The notes under the pieces were generated by a model. It did not search any database, had not been told where the DNA came from, and worked only from the letters and a program-made list of their open reading frames with translations. This document shows positions 1 to 5,236 of a stretch of DNA of 5,280 nucleotides, piece by piece. The stretch is taken from assembly GCA_946060825.1 (NCBI GenBank), contig CAMGPO010000099.1:1-5280 (forward strand), given 5' to 3'. The stretch is from an uncultured Clostridia bacterium (GTDB lineage: Bacteria; Bacillota; Clostridia; Oscillospirales; Oscillospiraceae). Numbering within the stretch: position 1 is the stretch's first letter; each line of letters begins with the position of its first letter. A program made the translations under genes and the position numbers.

Positions 1-55
1 AAATGTGGGAAGCAATACAAGAGGTGCTCACTTCCGATAATCTTTGGAAATCTGG
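1..55. other. Low-GC foreign-looking segment at the transporter break
   Basis: The first 50 bases are about 40% GC, while the next 50 are about 74% GC. The change falls where the transporter protein stops looking like its family. On the plus strand an ATG at position 3 opens a short frame (MWEAIQEVLTSDNLWKSGMP, stop at 63-65). Its first 16 residues resemble, from memory, the N-terminus of small phage or conjugative-element membrane proteins. The native part would end near position 50. This suggests a recombination junction, a mobile-element insertion or an assembly chimera. Only two bases precede the ATG, so no ribosome binding site can be judged. Confidence 0.4.
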
Positions 56-532
56 GATGCCATAGCCGCTGCGCCAGGTGCCGCCGCTCCGGAGGGCCAG
101 GGAGACGAGCATCGGCCCCGCCGAGGCCCCGATGCCCCAGAAGCAGTGGAGCCAGCTCATGTGCCGGGCCTCAAAGTGGAGCGCCACATAATTGTTCAGG
201 GCCGCGTCCACACAGCCCGCGCCGAGTCCCAGGGGCACGGCACAGAGGAACAGGCAGGCGGCGTTCGGCGAGAGGGAGAAGCCCAGCAGGGCCGCCGCCG
301 TCATGGCCACGCTGACGGCCGTGACTTTGCCGGTGCCGAACCGGGACACGACAGCGTCGCAGCAGGCGCTGGAAATGACGGTGCCGACGGTGACCGTCAT
401 GGAGAGGTAGCCCGCCAGCTCCAGCGGAGCGTTCAGACTCTCGCGTATGACGGGCCAGACGCTGCCAAGAATGGTGTCCGGCAGGCCCAGGCTGATGAAG
501 GAGACGTAGATGATGACAAGTAACGCTGTCAT
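1..532 (-). CDS. MFS sugar-type transporter, N-terminal part, apparently truncated
   Basis: Inner-membrane major facilitator superfamily permease, read leftwards. The protein opens MTALLVIIYVSFISLGLPDT and runs through about five hydrophobic segments (roughly residues 2-17, 40-60, 70-88, 92-112, 128-147). It carries landmarks of the sugar/fucose-permease-like MFS branch: LGLPDTILGSVWP (15-27), GLGAGCVDAALNNYVALH (102-119) and RHMSWLHCFWGIGAS (123-137). The start at 532 is preferred because AAGAGG (complement of 543-548) lies 10 nt upstream; the in-frame ATG at 541 is only 1 nt from it. Typical family sequence ends at WRSGYGI (153-159, ending at position 56). After that the open frame reads a polar, atypical tail (PDFQRLSEVSTS...) to the window edge, exactly where base composition becomes AT-rich. 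A full protein would be near 400 residues, so this is probably a disrupted gene. It is divergent from the AraC-type regulator, a common transporter/regulator arrangement. Substrate unknown; a sugar or polyol is inferred. Confidence 0.8.
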   Translation of the reverse strand, partial: MTALLVIIYVSFISLGLPDTILGSVWPVIRESLNAPLELAGYLSMTVTVGTVISSACCDAVVSRFGTGKVTAVSVAMTAAALLGFSLSPNAACLFLCAVPLGLGAGCVDAALNNYVALHFEARHMSWLHCFWGIGASAGPMLVSLALRSGGTWRSGYGIPDFQRLSEVSTSCIASHI

Positions 533-542
533 GGGAAGCATA

Positions 543-548
543 CCTCTT
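543..548 (-). promoter_or_regulatory. Ribosome binding site of the MFS transporter
   Basis: AAGAGG on the minus strand, 10 nt from the ATG at 532 but only 1 nt from the ATG at 541. It therefore decides the start in favour of 532. Confidence 0.55.
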
Positions 549-568
549 GCATTCTTTTGAAATTGGCG

Positions 569-608
569 CTATCATTATAATGTCATTATTACAGGAAATT
601 CTATCATT
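569..608. promoter_or_regulatory. Divergent promoter region between transporter and AraC regulator
   Basis: The octamer ATTATAAT at 574-581 is its own reverse complement, so TATAAT occurs on the plus strand at 576-581 (towards the regulator) and on the minus strand at 574-579 (towards the transporter). Neither direction has a good -35 hexamer at 16-18 nt, as is usual for activator-dependent promoters. CTATCATT occurs twice, at 569-576 and 601-608, start points 32 bp apart (about three helical turns). The first copy overlaps the shared -10 region. These are candidate half-sites for the AraC-type regulator encoded at 660. The assignment as promoter and operator is inferred. Confidence 0.45.
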
Positions 609-615
609 TTTCCGT

Positions 616-628
616 CTGATTTTATCAG
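616..628. promoter_or_regulatory. Perfect dyad CTGAT-TTT-ATCAG, possible operator
   Basis: A 5-bp inverted repeat with a 3-bp spacer lies in the leader of the AraC-type regulator, between the predicted transcription start (near 588) and the ribosome binding site (650-654). It could be a regulator site or a chance AT-rich dyad; nothing else in the sequence decides this. Confidence 0.2.
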
Positions 629-649
629 TATTTAGACATCGTTTTGAAT

Positions 650-654
650 GGAGG
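650..654 (+). promoter_or_regulatory. Ribosome binding site of the AraC-type regulator
   Basis: GGAGG sits 5 nt before the ATG at 660. It overlaps the last base of an alternative in-frame ATG at 648, so that upstream start would bury the binding site inside its own coding region. The site supports 660 as the start. Confidence 0.7.
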
Positions 655-659
655 CACCA

Positions 660-1562
660 ATGCAGTACAGTGGAAAGATTCTGGTGGATCCCCAGAGCAA
701 GCGGGAAACTCTGGAGCACATCGCGGCGGATTTCCCCTACACCGCCGATCTCTGCGACCTGCACAACTATCCCGACAATACCTTCCCCTGGCACTGGCAC
801 CGGGAGATCGAGATTTTCTATCTACGGGAGGGGCGGCTCGAGTACCATGTCCCCGGCGGTATCACGGTCTTTGAGGCCGGCGAGGGCGGCTTTCTCAACA
901 GCAACGTCCTCCACCAGACCTGCTGCCGGGCAGAGGACGCCTGCCTCCAGGAGGAGCAGCAGTTTGCCCCGGAGCTGATCGGCGGCTTTGCCGGCAGCCG
1001 CATCATGCAGAAGTATGTTCTGCCGGTGGTGGAGGCCCCTGGTCTGGAGCTGGTGCGGCTGACACCGGAGGACCCGGCCCACCGGCCGCTGCTGGAAGCC
1101 CTCTGCCGGGCCTACACGCTGTACGATGAGCAGCCGGAGGGTTTTGAGCTGGAGCTGCAGCAGGCTTTGCTGGTCTTCTGGCAGGGACTTTACCATCTGA
1201 CCGCCGGGCGCAGGCAGACAGAGAGCGCCCCGATGAACGACCACCGCATCAAGCAGATGCTGTCGTTCATCGCGGCGCACTATGGAGAAAAACTGGAGCT
1301 GGAACAGATTGCGGCGGCGGCCTATCTCAGTCCCCGGGCCTGCGGACGGTGTTTCCAGACCCAGCTTGGAACAACACCCTTCGCCTATCTGACGGACTAC
1401 CGGATCCAGCGGGCCTGCGAACAGCTTTCCGCCACGGACGAACTGGTCAGCGAAATCGCCCTGCGCTGCGGCTTCGGCAGCAGCAGCTACTTCGGCCACA
1501 TCTTCCGGGAAAAGACCGGCCTCTCGCCCAACGAATACCGCAAGGCCCACCGCCGCCCATAA
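660..1562 (+). CDS. AraC-family transcriptional regulator with cupin sensor domain
   Basis: DNA-binding regulator of 300 residues, a normal length for AraC/XylS proteins that sense sugars. The N-terminal half is a cupin-type effector domain: histidines and acidic residues in FPWHWHREIEIFYL (42-55), then a glycine-turn (VPGG, 64-67) and a conserved-looking NSNVLHQ strand. The C-terminal 105 residues (196-300) form the two-helix-turn-helix AraC domain. The first HTH is around 214-237 (LEQIAAAAYLSPRACGRCFQ) and the second around 263-287 (VSEIALRCGFGSSSYFGHIF), followed by the family signature GLSPNEYRKAHR. An in-frame ATG at 648 would add four residues, but GGAGG favours 660. It is divergent from the transporter and convergent with the activase. 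Likely targets, by position, are the 533-659 region and possibly the glycyl-radical-enzyme promoters. The effector cannot be read from sequence; a sugar or polyol is inferred. Confidence 0.92.
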   Translation: MQYSGKILVDPQSKRETLEHIAADFPYTADLCDLHNYPDNTFPWHWHREIEIFYLREGRLEYHVPGGITVFEAGEGGFLNSNVLHQTCCRAEDACLQEEQQFAPELIGGFAGSRIMQKYVLPVVEAPGLELVRLTPEDPAHRPLLEALCRAYTLYDEQPEGFELELQQALLVFWQGLYHLTAGRRQTESAPMNDHRIKQMLSFIAAHYGEKLELEQIAAAAYLSPRACGRCFQTQLGTTPFAYLTDYRIQRACEQLSATDELVSEIALRCGFGSSSYFGHIFREKTGLSPNEYRKAHRRP

Positions 1563-1573
1563 GCCGCGCTTAA

Positions 1574-1672
1574 AATGACAGGAAACCCATCTTGTCATTC
1601 TGAGGAGCGCAGCGACGAAGAATCTTCTGTGACCGGTTCCGAAAAGATTCTTCGCTCCGCTCAGAAGGACAG
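1574..1672. repeat. Imperfect-palindrome dispersed repeat (TGTCATTCTGAG/GAAGAATCTT element), copy 1
   Basis: The arm at 1592-1626 (TTGTCATTCTGAG...GAAGAATCTT) is mirrored by the arm at 1642-1672 (AAAAGATTCTTCG...CTCAGAAGGACAG), with ACCGGT (1632-1637) at the centre, giving a long imperfect hairpin. A smaller inverted pair, AATGACA (1574-1580) and TGTCATT (1593-1599), lies on its left flank. Part of the right arm, read on the minus strand (1638-1654), is identical over 17 bases to 5259-5275, so this is a repeat and not only a hairpin. It fills the gap between two convergent genes, where a folded RNA could help separate their transcripts. There is no good U-tract on either side, so it is not called an intrinsic terminator. 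It resembles small non-autonomous hairpin elements common in Clostridia; that identity is from memory. Confidence 0.7.
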
Positions 1673-1686
1673 GGAAGCTGGCAGAT

Positions 1687-2457
1687 TTACTTAAAGCTGC
1701 AGTTGAGGCCGCGGTCGAGATAGACCTTCCGGTAGTTTTCCAGCACCTCCGGGTGGAGCTGCTTGACGCCCTGCATGGCATATTCCACGCCGAGCTGCTC
1801 GTATTTCTTTTCTCCGAACTGGTGGAAGGGCAGCAGGTGAACCTCCTGCACCCCCAGGGCAGCCAGCCGGTCGGCCATAGCCGCCGCCGCGCCGAGGCTG
1901 CTGTTGAACTTCGGGATCACCGGGATCCGGGCGATGACCTGCTTCCCCGACGATACCGCCGTGGCCAGGTTCTCAAGGATCACGTCGTTGGGCACACCGG
2001 TGTTGGCCTGATGAATCTCCCGGTCGACGTGCTTGAAGTCGTAGAGCAGCAGATCCACATGGGACAGGAATTCCCGGAATCGCTCCGGGACTGCAAAGCC
2101 TGTTGTCTCCACGGCCACATGGATGCCCGCCTCGTGGGCCGCGTCGGCCAAATCGGCGGCAAACTCCGCCTGCTGCAGAACCTCGCCGCCGGACATCGTC
2201 ATGCCGCCGCCGGACTGGTCGTAGAAGGGCTTGTCCTTGACGACCTCGGCCATGACCTCAGCCACCGTGTAGTCCCGGCCGCAATAGGTCTCGTCCTCCA
2301 TGGCGTCGGCAATGGAGGCATAGCGGTTCTGGGACTCCGGATTGGAGCACCAGCGGCACTGCAGTGGGCACCCCTTGAAGAACACCGTCGTCCGGATGCC
2401 CGGGCCGTCGTTGATGCTGAATTTCTGAATGTTGAAAAGCCGTCCTGTCCGTTCCAT
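1687..2457 (-). CDS. ybiY: Radical-SAM glycyl radical enzyme activase, compact form without ferredoxin-like insert
   Basis: Cytoplasmic iron-sulfur enzyme that cleaves S-adenosylmethionine and abstracts hydrogen from the catalytic glycine of its partner, here almost certainly the enzyme encoded divergently at 2674-5085. The 256-residue protein begins MERTGRLFNIQKFSINDGPG. It shows the activase signature DGPGIRTTVFFKGCPLQCRW (17-36), with the cluster ligands Cys30, Cys34 and Cys37 in CX3CX2C spacing. The SAM-binding GGE is at 90-92 (MTMSGGEVL), followed by VETTGF and DFKHVD, and a C-terminal HLLPFHQFGEKKY. The start at 2457 has GGGGAG (complement of 2467-2472) 9 nt upstream. The sequence resembles E. 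coli YbiY, but about 50 residues between SNPESQ (38-43) and YTVAEVM (63-69) are missing. That is where YbiY-type activases carry a cysteine-rich ferredoxin-like insert; only Cys59 remains here. The family call is firm, the exact partner is inferred from adjacency, and the symbol reflects resemblance only. Confidence 0.93.
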   Translation of the reverse strand: MERTGRLFNIQKFSINDGPGIRTTVFFKGCPLQCRWCSNPESQNRYASIADAMEDETYCGRDYTVAEVMAEVVKDKPFYDQSGGGMTMSGGEVLQQAEFAADLADAAHEAGIHVAVETTGFAVPERFREFLSHVDLLLYDFKHVDREIHQANTGVPNDVILENLATAVSSGKQVIARIPVIPKFNSSLGAAAAMADRLAALGVQEVHLLPFHQFGEKKYEQLGVEYAMQGVKQLHPEVLENYRKVYLDRGLNCSFK

Positions 2458-2466
2458 GGCAAAAAA

Positions 2467-2472
2467 CTCCCC
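2467..2472 (-). promoter_or_regulatory. Ribosome binding site of the activase
   Basis: GGGGAG on the minus strand with a 9-nt spacer to the ATG at 2457. There is no competing in-frame start close upstream with a better site. Confidence 0.65.
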
Positions 2473-2490
2473 TTTGAATGTCGTATACCT

Positions 2491-2520
2491 ATTATAACGA
2501 CAGGTCCCGGTTTCTGTAAA
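2491..2520 (-). promoter_or_regulatory. Promoter of the activase gene
   Basis: On the minus strand, TTTACA (complement of 2515-2520, five of six consensus bases) and a perfect TATAAT (complement of 2491-2496) are separated by 18 bp. Transcription would start near 2485, leaving a short leader of about 27 nt before the ATG at 2457. It runs opposite to the glycyl-radical-enzyme promoter, so the two genes can be controlled together from this region. Confidence 0.65.
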
Positions 2521-2533
2521 TATACCGCTTGCA
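2520..2533 (-). promoter_or_regulatory. cre-like site, possible CcpA carbon-catabolite control
   Basis: The minus strand reads TGCAAGCGGTATAT. Against the catabolite-response consensus TGNAARCGNWWWCA, the first 12 positions fit and only the final CA does not. It overlaps the last base of the activase -35 box and lies about 45 bp upstream of the glycyl-radical-enzyme -35 box, a sensible place for CcpA. The match is incomplete, so this is a suggestion. Confidence 0.3.
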
Positions 2534-2542
2534 CAATTTTTC

Positions 2543-2597
2543 TTTGTAATTTTGTAATATTTCATTCGTAAATATAAATTGACTCTTACGTAAGTAT
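2543..2597. promoter_or_regulatory. Phased GTAA direct repeats upstream of and inside the enzyme promoter
   Basis: GTAA occurs at 2546, 2568 and 2590, each 22 bp apart (two helical turns). The second and third are in closely similar contexts, CGTAAATAT (2567-2575) and CGTAAGTAT (2589-2597). TTTGTAAT is also tandemly repeated at 2543-2558. AraC-family proteins often bind direct repeats with roughly this spacing, but the region is AT-rich and chance is possible. Confidence 0.25.
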
Positions 2598-2607
2598 TTG
2601 TTATAAT
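2579..2607 (+). promoter_or_regulatory. Promoter of the glycyl radical enzyme gene
   Basis: TTGACT (2579-2584), a 17-bp spacer and perfect TATAAT (2602-2607) form a near-consensus sigma-A-type promoter, with transcription expected to start near 2614. The surrounding sequence is AT-rich, in sharp contrast to the coding DNA. The spacer contains a perfect palindrome (2585-2594), so the promoter is probably strong but repressible. Confidence 0.75.
2585..2594. promoter_or_regulatory. Operator-like palindrome CTTACGTAAG in the promoter spacer
   Basis: Perfect 10-bp inverted repeat located between the -35 and -10 boxes of the glycyl radical enzyme promoter. A dimeric protein bound here would block RNA polymerase. 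No regulator that fits a symmetric site is encoded in the window, since AraC-type proteins usually bind direct repeats. Confidence 0.35.
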
Positions 2608-2628
2608 CCATATCAGTAAAAAAGAAAC

Positions 2629-2641
2629 AGGGCAAGGCCCT
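2629..2641 (+). other. Small leader hairpin of the glycyl radical enzyme transcript
   Basis: AGGGC (2629-2633) pairs with GCCCT (2637-2641) around a 3-nt loop, about 15 nt after the predicted transcription start, and is followed by TTTCCC. It may stabilise the 5' end of the messenger. The stem is too short and the T-run too weak to call it an attenuator. Confidence 0.25.
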
Positions 2642-2657
2642 TTCCCGAATAATCCGC

Positions 2658-2663
2658 AGGAGG
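2658..2663 (+). promoter_or_regulatory. Ribosome binding site of the glycyl radical enzyme
   Basis: Perfect AGGAGG, followed by T, with a 10-nt spacer to the ATG at 2674. This is strong and fits a highly translated catabolic enzyme. Confidence 0.75.
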
Positions 2664-2673
2664 TACGACGAAC

Positions 2674-5085
2674 ATGACCAATTCCAAGCACTTCGGCGCC
2701 CTGACGCCGAGAATGAACCAGTTCCGCGAAGAGCTGCTGGAGACCAAGTCCCATGTCTGCGCGGAGCGCGCCATCCTGACCACCGAGAGCTACAAGCTCC
2801 ATGCCGACCAGCCCATCACCATGAAGCGGGCCTATATGCTGGAGAACATCCTCCGCAACATGACCATCTTCATCGAGCCCTACACCCTGATCGCCGGCAA
2901 CCAGGCGTCCTCCAACCGGGCGGCGCCGATTTTCCCCGAGTATGCCATGGACTGGGTTATCCGGGAGCTGGACGAGTTTGAGAAGCGCGACGGCGACGTG
3001 TTCTACATCGACGAGGAGACCAAGCAGCAGCTCCGCGACATCTACCCCTTCTGGGAGCACAACACCCTGCTCGACAAGGGCCTGGCCGCCATCCCGCCGG
3101 AAAGCCGCGTGTTCTACGATCTGGGCATCATCAAGGCCGAGGGCAACATCACCTCCGGCGACGCCCACCTGGCCGTCGAATATGAAAAGGTGCTGAAAGA
3201 GGGCCTGCGTTCCTATGAAGCCCGCACCCAGGCCTGCATGGACGCCCTGGATCTGACCGACTACAAGAACCTCAAGAATTACTACTTCTACCGCGGCATC
3301 CTGATCGTCATCCAAGCCGTGAAGGACTTCGCCGGCCGTTATGCCGACCTGGCCGAGGCCCAGGCGAAGGACGCCGCCCCCGAGCGCGCCTCCGAGCTGA
3401 AGGAGATGGCCCGCATTCTCCGCAAGGTGCCCTACAACCCCGCCGACACCTTCCATGAGGCCGTCCAGTCCCTGTGGCTGGTGCATCTGGTTCTCCAGAT
3501 CGAATCCAACGGCCACTCCCTGTCCTACGGCCGCATGGACCAGTACCTCTATCCCTACTACAAGGCAGACCTCGAGGACGGCCTCATCACCGAGGACAGC
3601 GCCTGCGAGCTGATGACCAACCTCTGGCTCAAGACCTTCACGATCAACAAGATCCGCTCCTGGAGCCACACCCAGTTCTCCGCCGGCTCCCCCTTGTACC
3701 AGAACGTCACCGTCGGCGGCCAGACCACCGATCACAAGGATGCCGTCAACCCGATGTCCTACCTGATTCTCCGCAGCGTGGCCCAGACCCGGCTGCCCCA
3801 GCCGAACCTGACGGTCCGCTACCACGCCGGCCTCTCCGACGACTTCATGAACGAGGCCATCGAGGTCGTGAAGCTGGGCTTCGGTATGCCCGCCTTCAAC
3901 AACGACGAGATCATCATCCCCTCCTTCATCGCCCGGGGCGTCAAGGAAGAGGACGCCTACAACTACAGCGCCATCGGCTGCGTCGAGACGGCCGTCCCCG
4001 GTAAGTGGGGCTACCGCTGCACCGGCATGAGCTTCCTGAACTTCCCGAAGTCCCTGCTGATCGCCATGAACGACGGCGTCGATCCCAAGAGTGGCACCAA
4101 GCTGATCGAGGGTGTGGGCCACTTCAAGGACATGAAGTCCTATGAGGATCTGGAGCACGCCTGGGACGTCATCATCCGCGACTTCACCCGCCACAGTGCC
4201 ATCATCGAGAACGCCTGCGACATGGTGCTCGAGGAGGAGGTGCCCGACGTTCTCTGCTCGGCCCTCTGCGAGGACTGCATCGGCCGCGGCCTGACCCTGA
4301 AGGAGGGCGGCGCGATCTACGACTTCATCAGCGGCCTGCAGGTGGGTATCGCCAACCTGGCCGACTCCCTGGCCGCCGTCAAGAAGCTGGTCTTTGAGGA
4401 GCACAAGCTGACCACCGAAGAGCTGTGGCACGCTCTGGAGACCGACTTTGCCGGCGAAGATGGCGAGCACATCCGTCAGATGCTCATCAACGAAGCCCCC
4501 AAGTACGGCAACGACGACGACTATGTCGACCAGCTCGTCGTGGACGCTTACGACGTCTACATCGACGAGGTCAAAAAGTACCCGAACACCCGCTTCGGAC
4601 GCGGACCCATCGGCGGCATCCGCTACGCCGGCACCTCCTCCATCTCCGCCAACGTGGGCCAGGGCCGCGGCACGCTGGCCACGCCTGACGGCCGCCATGC
4701 CGGCGAGCCGCTGGCCGAGGGCTGCTCGCCCAGCCACGCCATGGACCGCCACGGCCCTACCGCCGTGTTCAAGAGCGTGTCCAAGCTGCCCACCCAGGAG
4801 ATCACCGGCGGCGTCCTGCTGAACCAGAAGGTCACCCCGACCCTGATGAGCAAGGACGAGAACAAGGTTAAGCTGATCGCTCTGCTGCGCACCTTCTTCA
4901 ACGCCCTCCACGGCTACCATGTCCAGTACAACGTCGTCTCCCGGGAGACCATGCTGGACGCCCAGGTGCATCCCGAGGATCACCGCGACCTGATTGTCCG
5001 CGTGGCCGGCTACAGCGCCTTCTTCAACGTGCTGTCCCGCCAGACCCAGGACGACATCATCGCCAGAACCGAACAGACCCTGTAA
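2674..5085 (+). CDS. ybiW: Glycyl radical enzyme, YbiW (PflF) type, probable C-O eliminase/dehydratase
   Basis: Oxygen-sensitive cytoplasmic radical enzyme of 803 residues, the usual length for the family. The N-terminal PFL-like barrel domain includes IAGNQASSNRAAPIFPEY, IIKAEGNITSGDAHLA, QIESNGHSLSYGRMDQYLYP and GFGMPAFNNDEIIIP. The thiyl-radical loop is AIGCVETAVPGKWGYRCTGM, with Cys436 and the probable catalytic base Glu438. The C-terminal glycyl-radical domain has RVAGYSAFF with Gly779 as radical carrier, followed by QDDIIARTE. A single active-site Cys followed by VE is the eliminase pattern; pyruvate formate-lyase has two adjacent cysteines, so formate acetyltransferase activity is unlikely. 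Motifs match E. coli YbiW closely as I recall it. That family has been linked, again from memory, to ring-opening of 1,5-anhydroglucitol-6-phosphate; substrate here is inferred. It is divergent from its activase, has its own strong promoter and terminator, and uses no TTA, CTA or TCA codon, which suggests high expression. Confidence 0.93.
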   Translation: MTNSKHFGALTPRMNQFREELLETKSHVCAERAILTTESYKLHADQPITMKRAYMLENILRNMTIFIEPYTLIAGNQASSNRAAPIFPEYAMDWVIRELDEFEKRDGDVFYIDEETKQQLRDIYPFWEHNTLLDKGLAAIPPESRVFYDLGIIKAEGNITSGDAHLAVEYEKVLKEGLRSYEARTQACMDALDLTDYKNLKNYYFYRGILIVIQAVKDFAGRYADLAEAQAKDAAPERASELKEMARILRKVPYNPADTFHEAVQSLWLVHLVLQIESNGHSLSYGRMDQYLYPYYKADLEDGLITEDSACELMTNLWLKTFTINKIRSWSHTQFSAGSPLYQNVTVGGQTTDHKDAVNPMSYLILRSVAQTRLPQPNLTVRYHAGLSDDFMNEAIEVVKLGFGMPAFNNDEIIIPSFIARGVKEEDAYNYSAIGCVETAVPGKWGYRCTGMSFLNFPKSLLIAMNDGVDPKSGTKLIEGVGHFKDMKSYEDLEHAWDVIIRDFTRHSAIIENACDMVLEEEVPDVLCSALCEDCIGRGLTLKEGGAIYDFISGLQVGIANLADSLAAVKKLVFEEHKLTTEELWHALETDFAGEDGEHIRQMLINEAPKYGNDDDYVDQLVVDAYDVYIDEVKKYPNTRFGRGPIGGIRYAGTSSISANVGQGRGTLATPDGRHAGEPLAEGCSPSHAMDRHGPTAVFKSVSKLPTQEITGGVLLNQKVTPTLMSKDENKVKLIALLRTFFNALHGYHVQYNVVSRETMLDAQVHPEDHRDLIVRVAGYSAFFNVLSRQTQDDIIARTEQTL

Positions 5086-5095
5086 GAACAGAGAC

Positions 5096-5131
5096 AAGGC
5101 CCTGCGCCATAACGGCGCAGGGCCTCCTTTT
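5096..5131 (+). terminator. Intrinsic terminator of the glycyl radical enzyme gene
   Basis: A perfect 12-bp GC-rich stem, AGGCCCTGCGCC (5097-5108) with GGCGCAGGGCCT (5114-5125), closes a 5-nt loop and is followed by CCTTTT. It begins 11 nt after the stop codon, so the enzyme is transcribed as a single-gene unit. Confidence 0.9.
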
Positions 5132-5218
5132 GTAGGGGCGGACACTGTGCGTCTGCCCAAAGGCCCCCTTGTGAAAGGGGGCTGTCACCCAAAGGGTGAC
5201 TGGAGGATTCTGACCTCC
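5132..5218. repeat. Array of short hairpins, dispersed-repeat type
   Basis: Four consecutive inverted repeats. GGGCGGAC/GTCTGCCC (5136-5143 with 5151-5158, one G-T pair); GCCCCCTT/AAGGGGGC (5163-5170 with 5175-5182, loop GTGA); GTCACCC/GGGTGAC (5184-5190 with 5194-5200, loop AAA); and GGAGG/CCTCC (5202-5206 with 5214-5218). The run AAAGGCCCCCTTGTGAAAGG and the following GTCACC hairpin match a dispersed intergenic repeat I recall from Oscillospiraceae genomes. No coding potential is apparent; overlapping open frames look like chance. Confidence 0.6.
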
Positions 5219-5236
5219 CGATACGCACCCACTTCC

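Noticed and set aside
44..523. Plus-strand open frame opposite the MFS transporter
   Set aside because: The minus-strand frame shows clear MFS motifs and membrane segments. The plus-strand product is a Gly/Ala/Arg/His-rich shadow.
648..659. Four-residue N-terminal extension of the AraC-type regulator from the ATG at 648
   Set aside because: GGAGG at 650-654 would lie inside this extension and is well placed only for the ATG at 660. No ribosome binding site precedes 648.
1592..1672. Bidirectional intrinsic terminator between the convergent genes
   Set aside because: The hairpin is long and real, but neither flank has a T-run of useful length, and part of the sequence recurs at 5237-5280. A dispersed repeat is the better description, though it may still affect transcription.
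822..1781. Minus-strand open frame antisense to the AraC-type regulator
   Set aside because: It overlaps a confidently recognised AraC gene and the repeat element, has no ribosome binding site or recognisable domain, and has biased composition typical of antisense GC-rich frames.
2674..5085. Annotation as pyruvate formate-lyase (formate C-acetyltransferase)
   Set aside because: The active-site loop has a single cysteine in IGCVE, not the adjacent cysteine pair of true formate-lyases, and the surrounding motifs are YbiW-like.
1687..5160. A 3474-nt open frame on the minus strand covering the activase and the whole antisense of the glycyl radical enzyme
   Set aside because: Only 1687-2457 is a real gene. 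The rest is in register with the enzyme codons and stays open because that gene uses no TTA, CTA or TCA codons. Its translation is a low-complexity Val/Gly/Asp/Leu-rich shadow, and it crosses the AT-rich promoter region.
5132..5218. CRISPR array or attachment site among the hairpins
   Set aside because: The inverted repeats differ in sequence and there is no regularly spaced direct repeat or integrase gene nearby.
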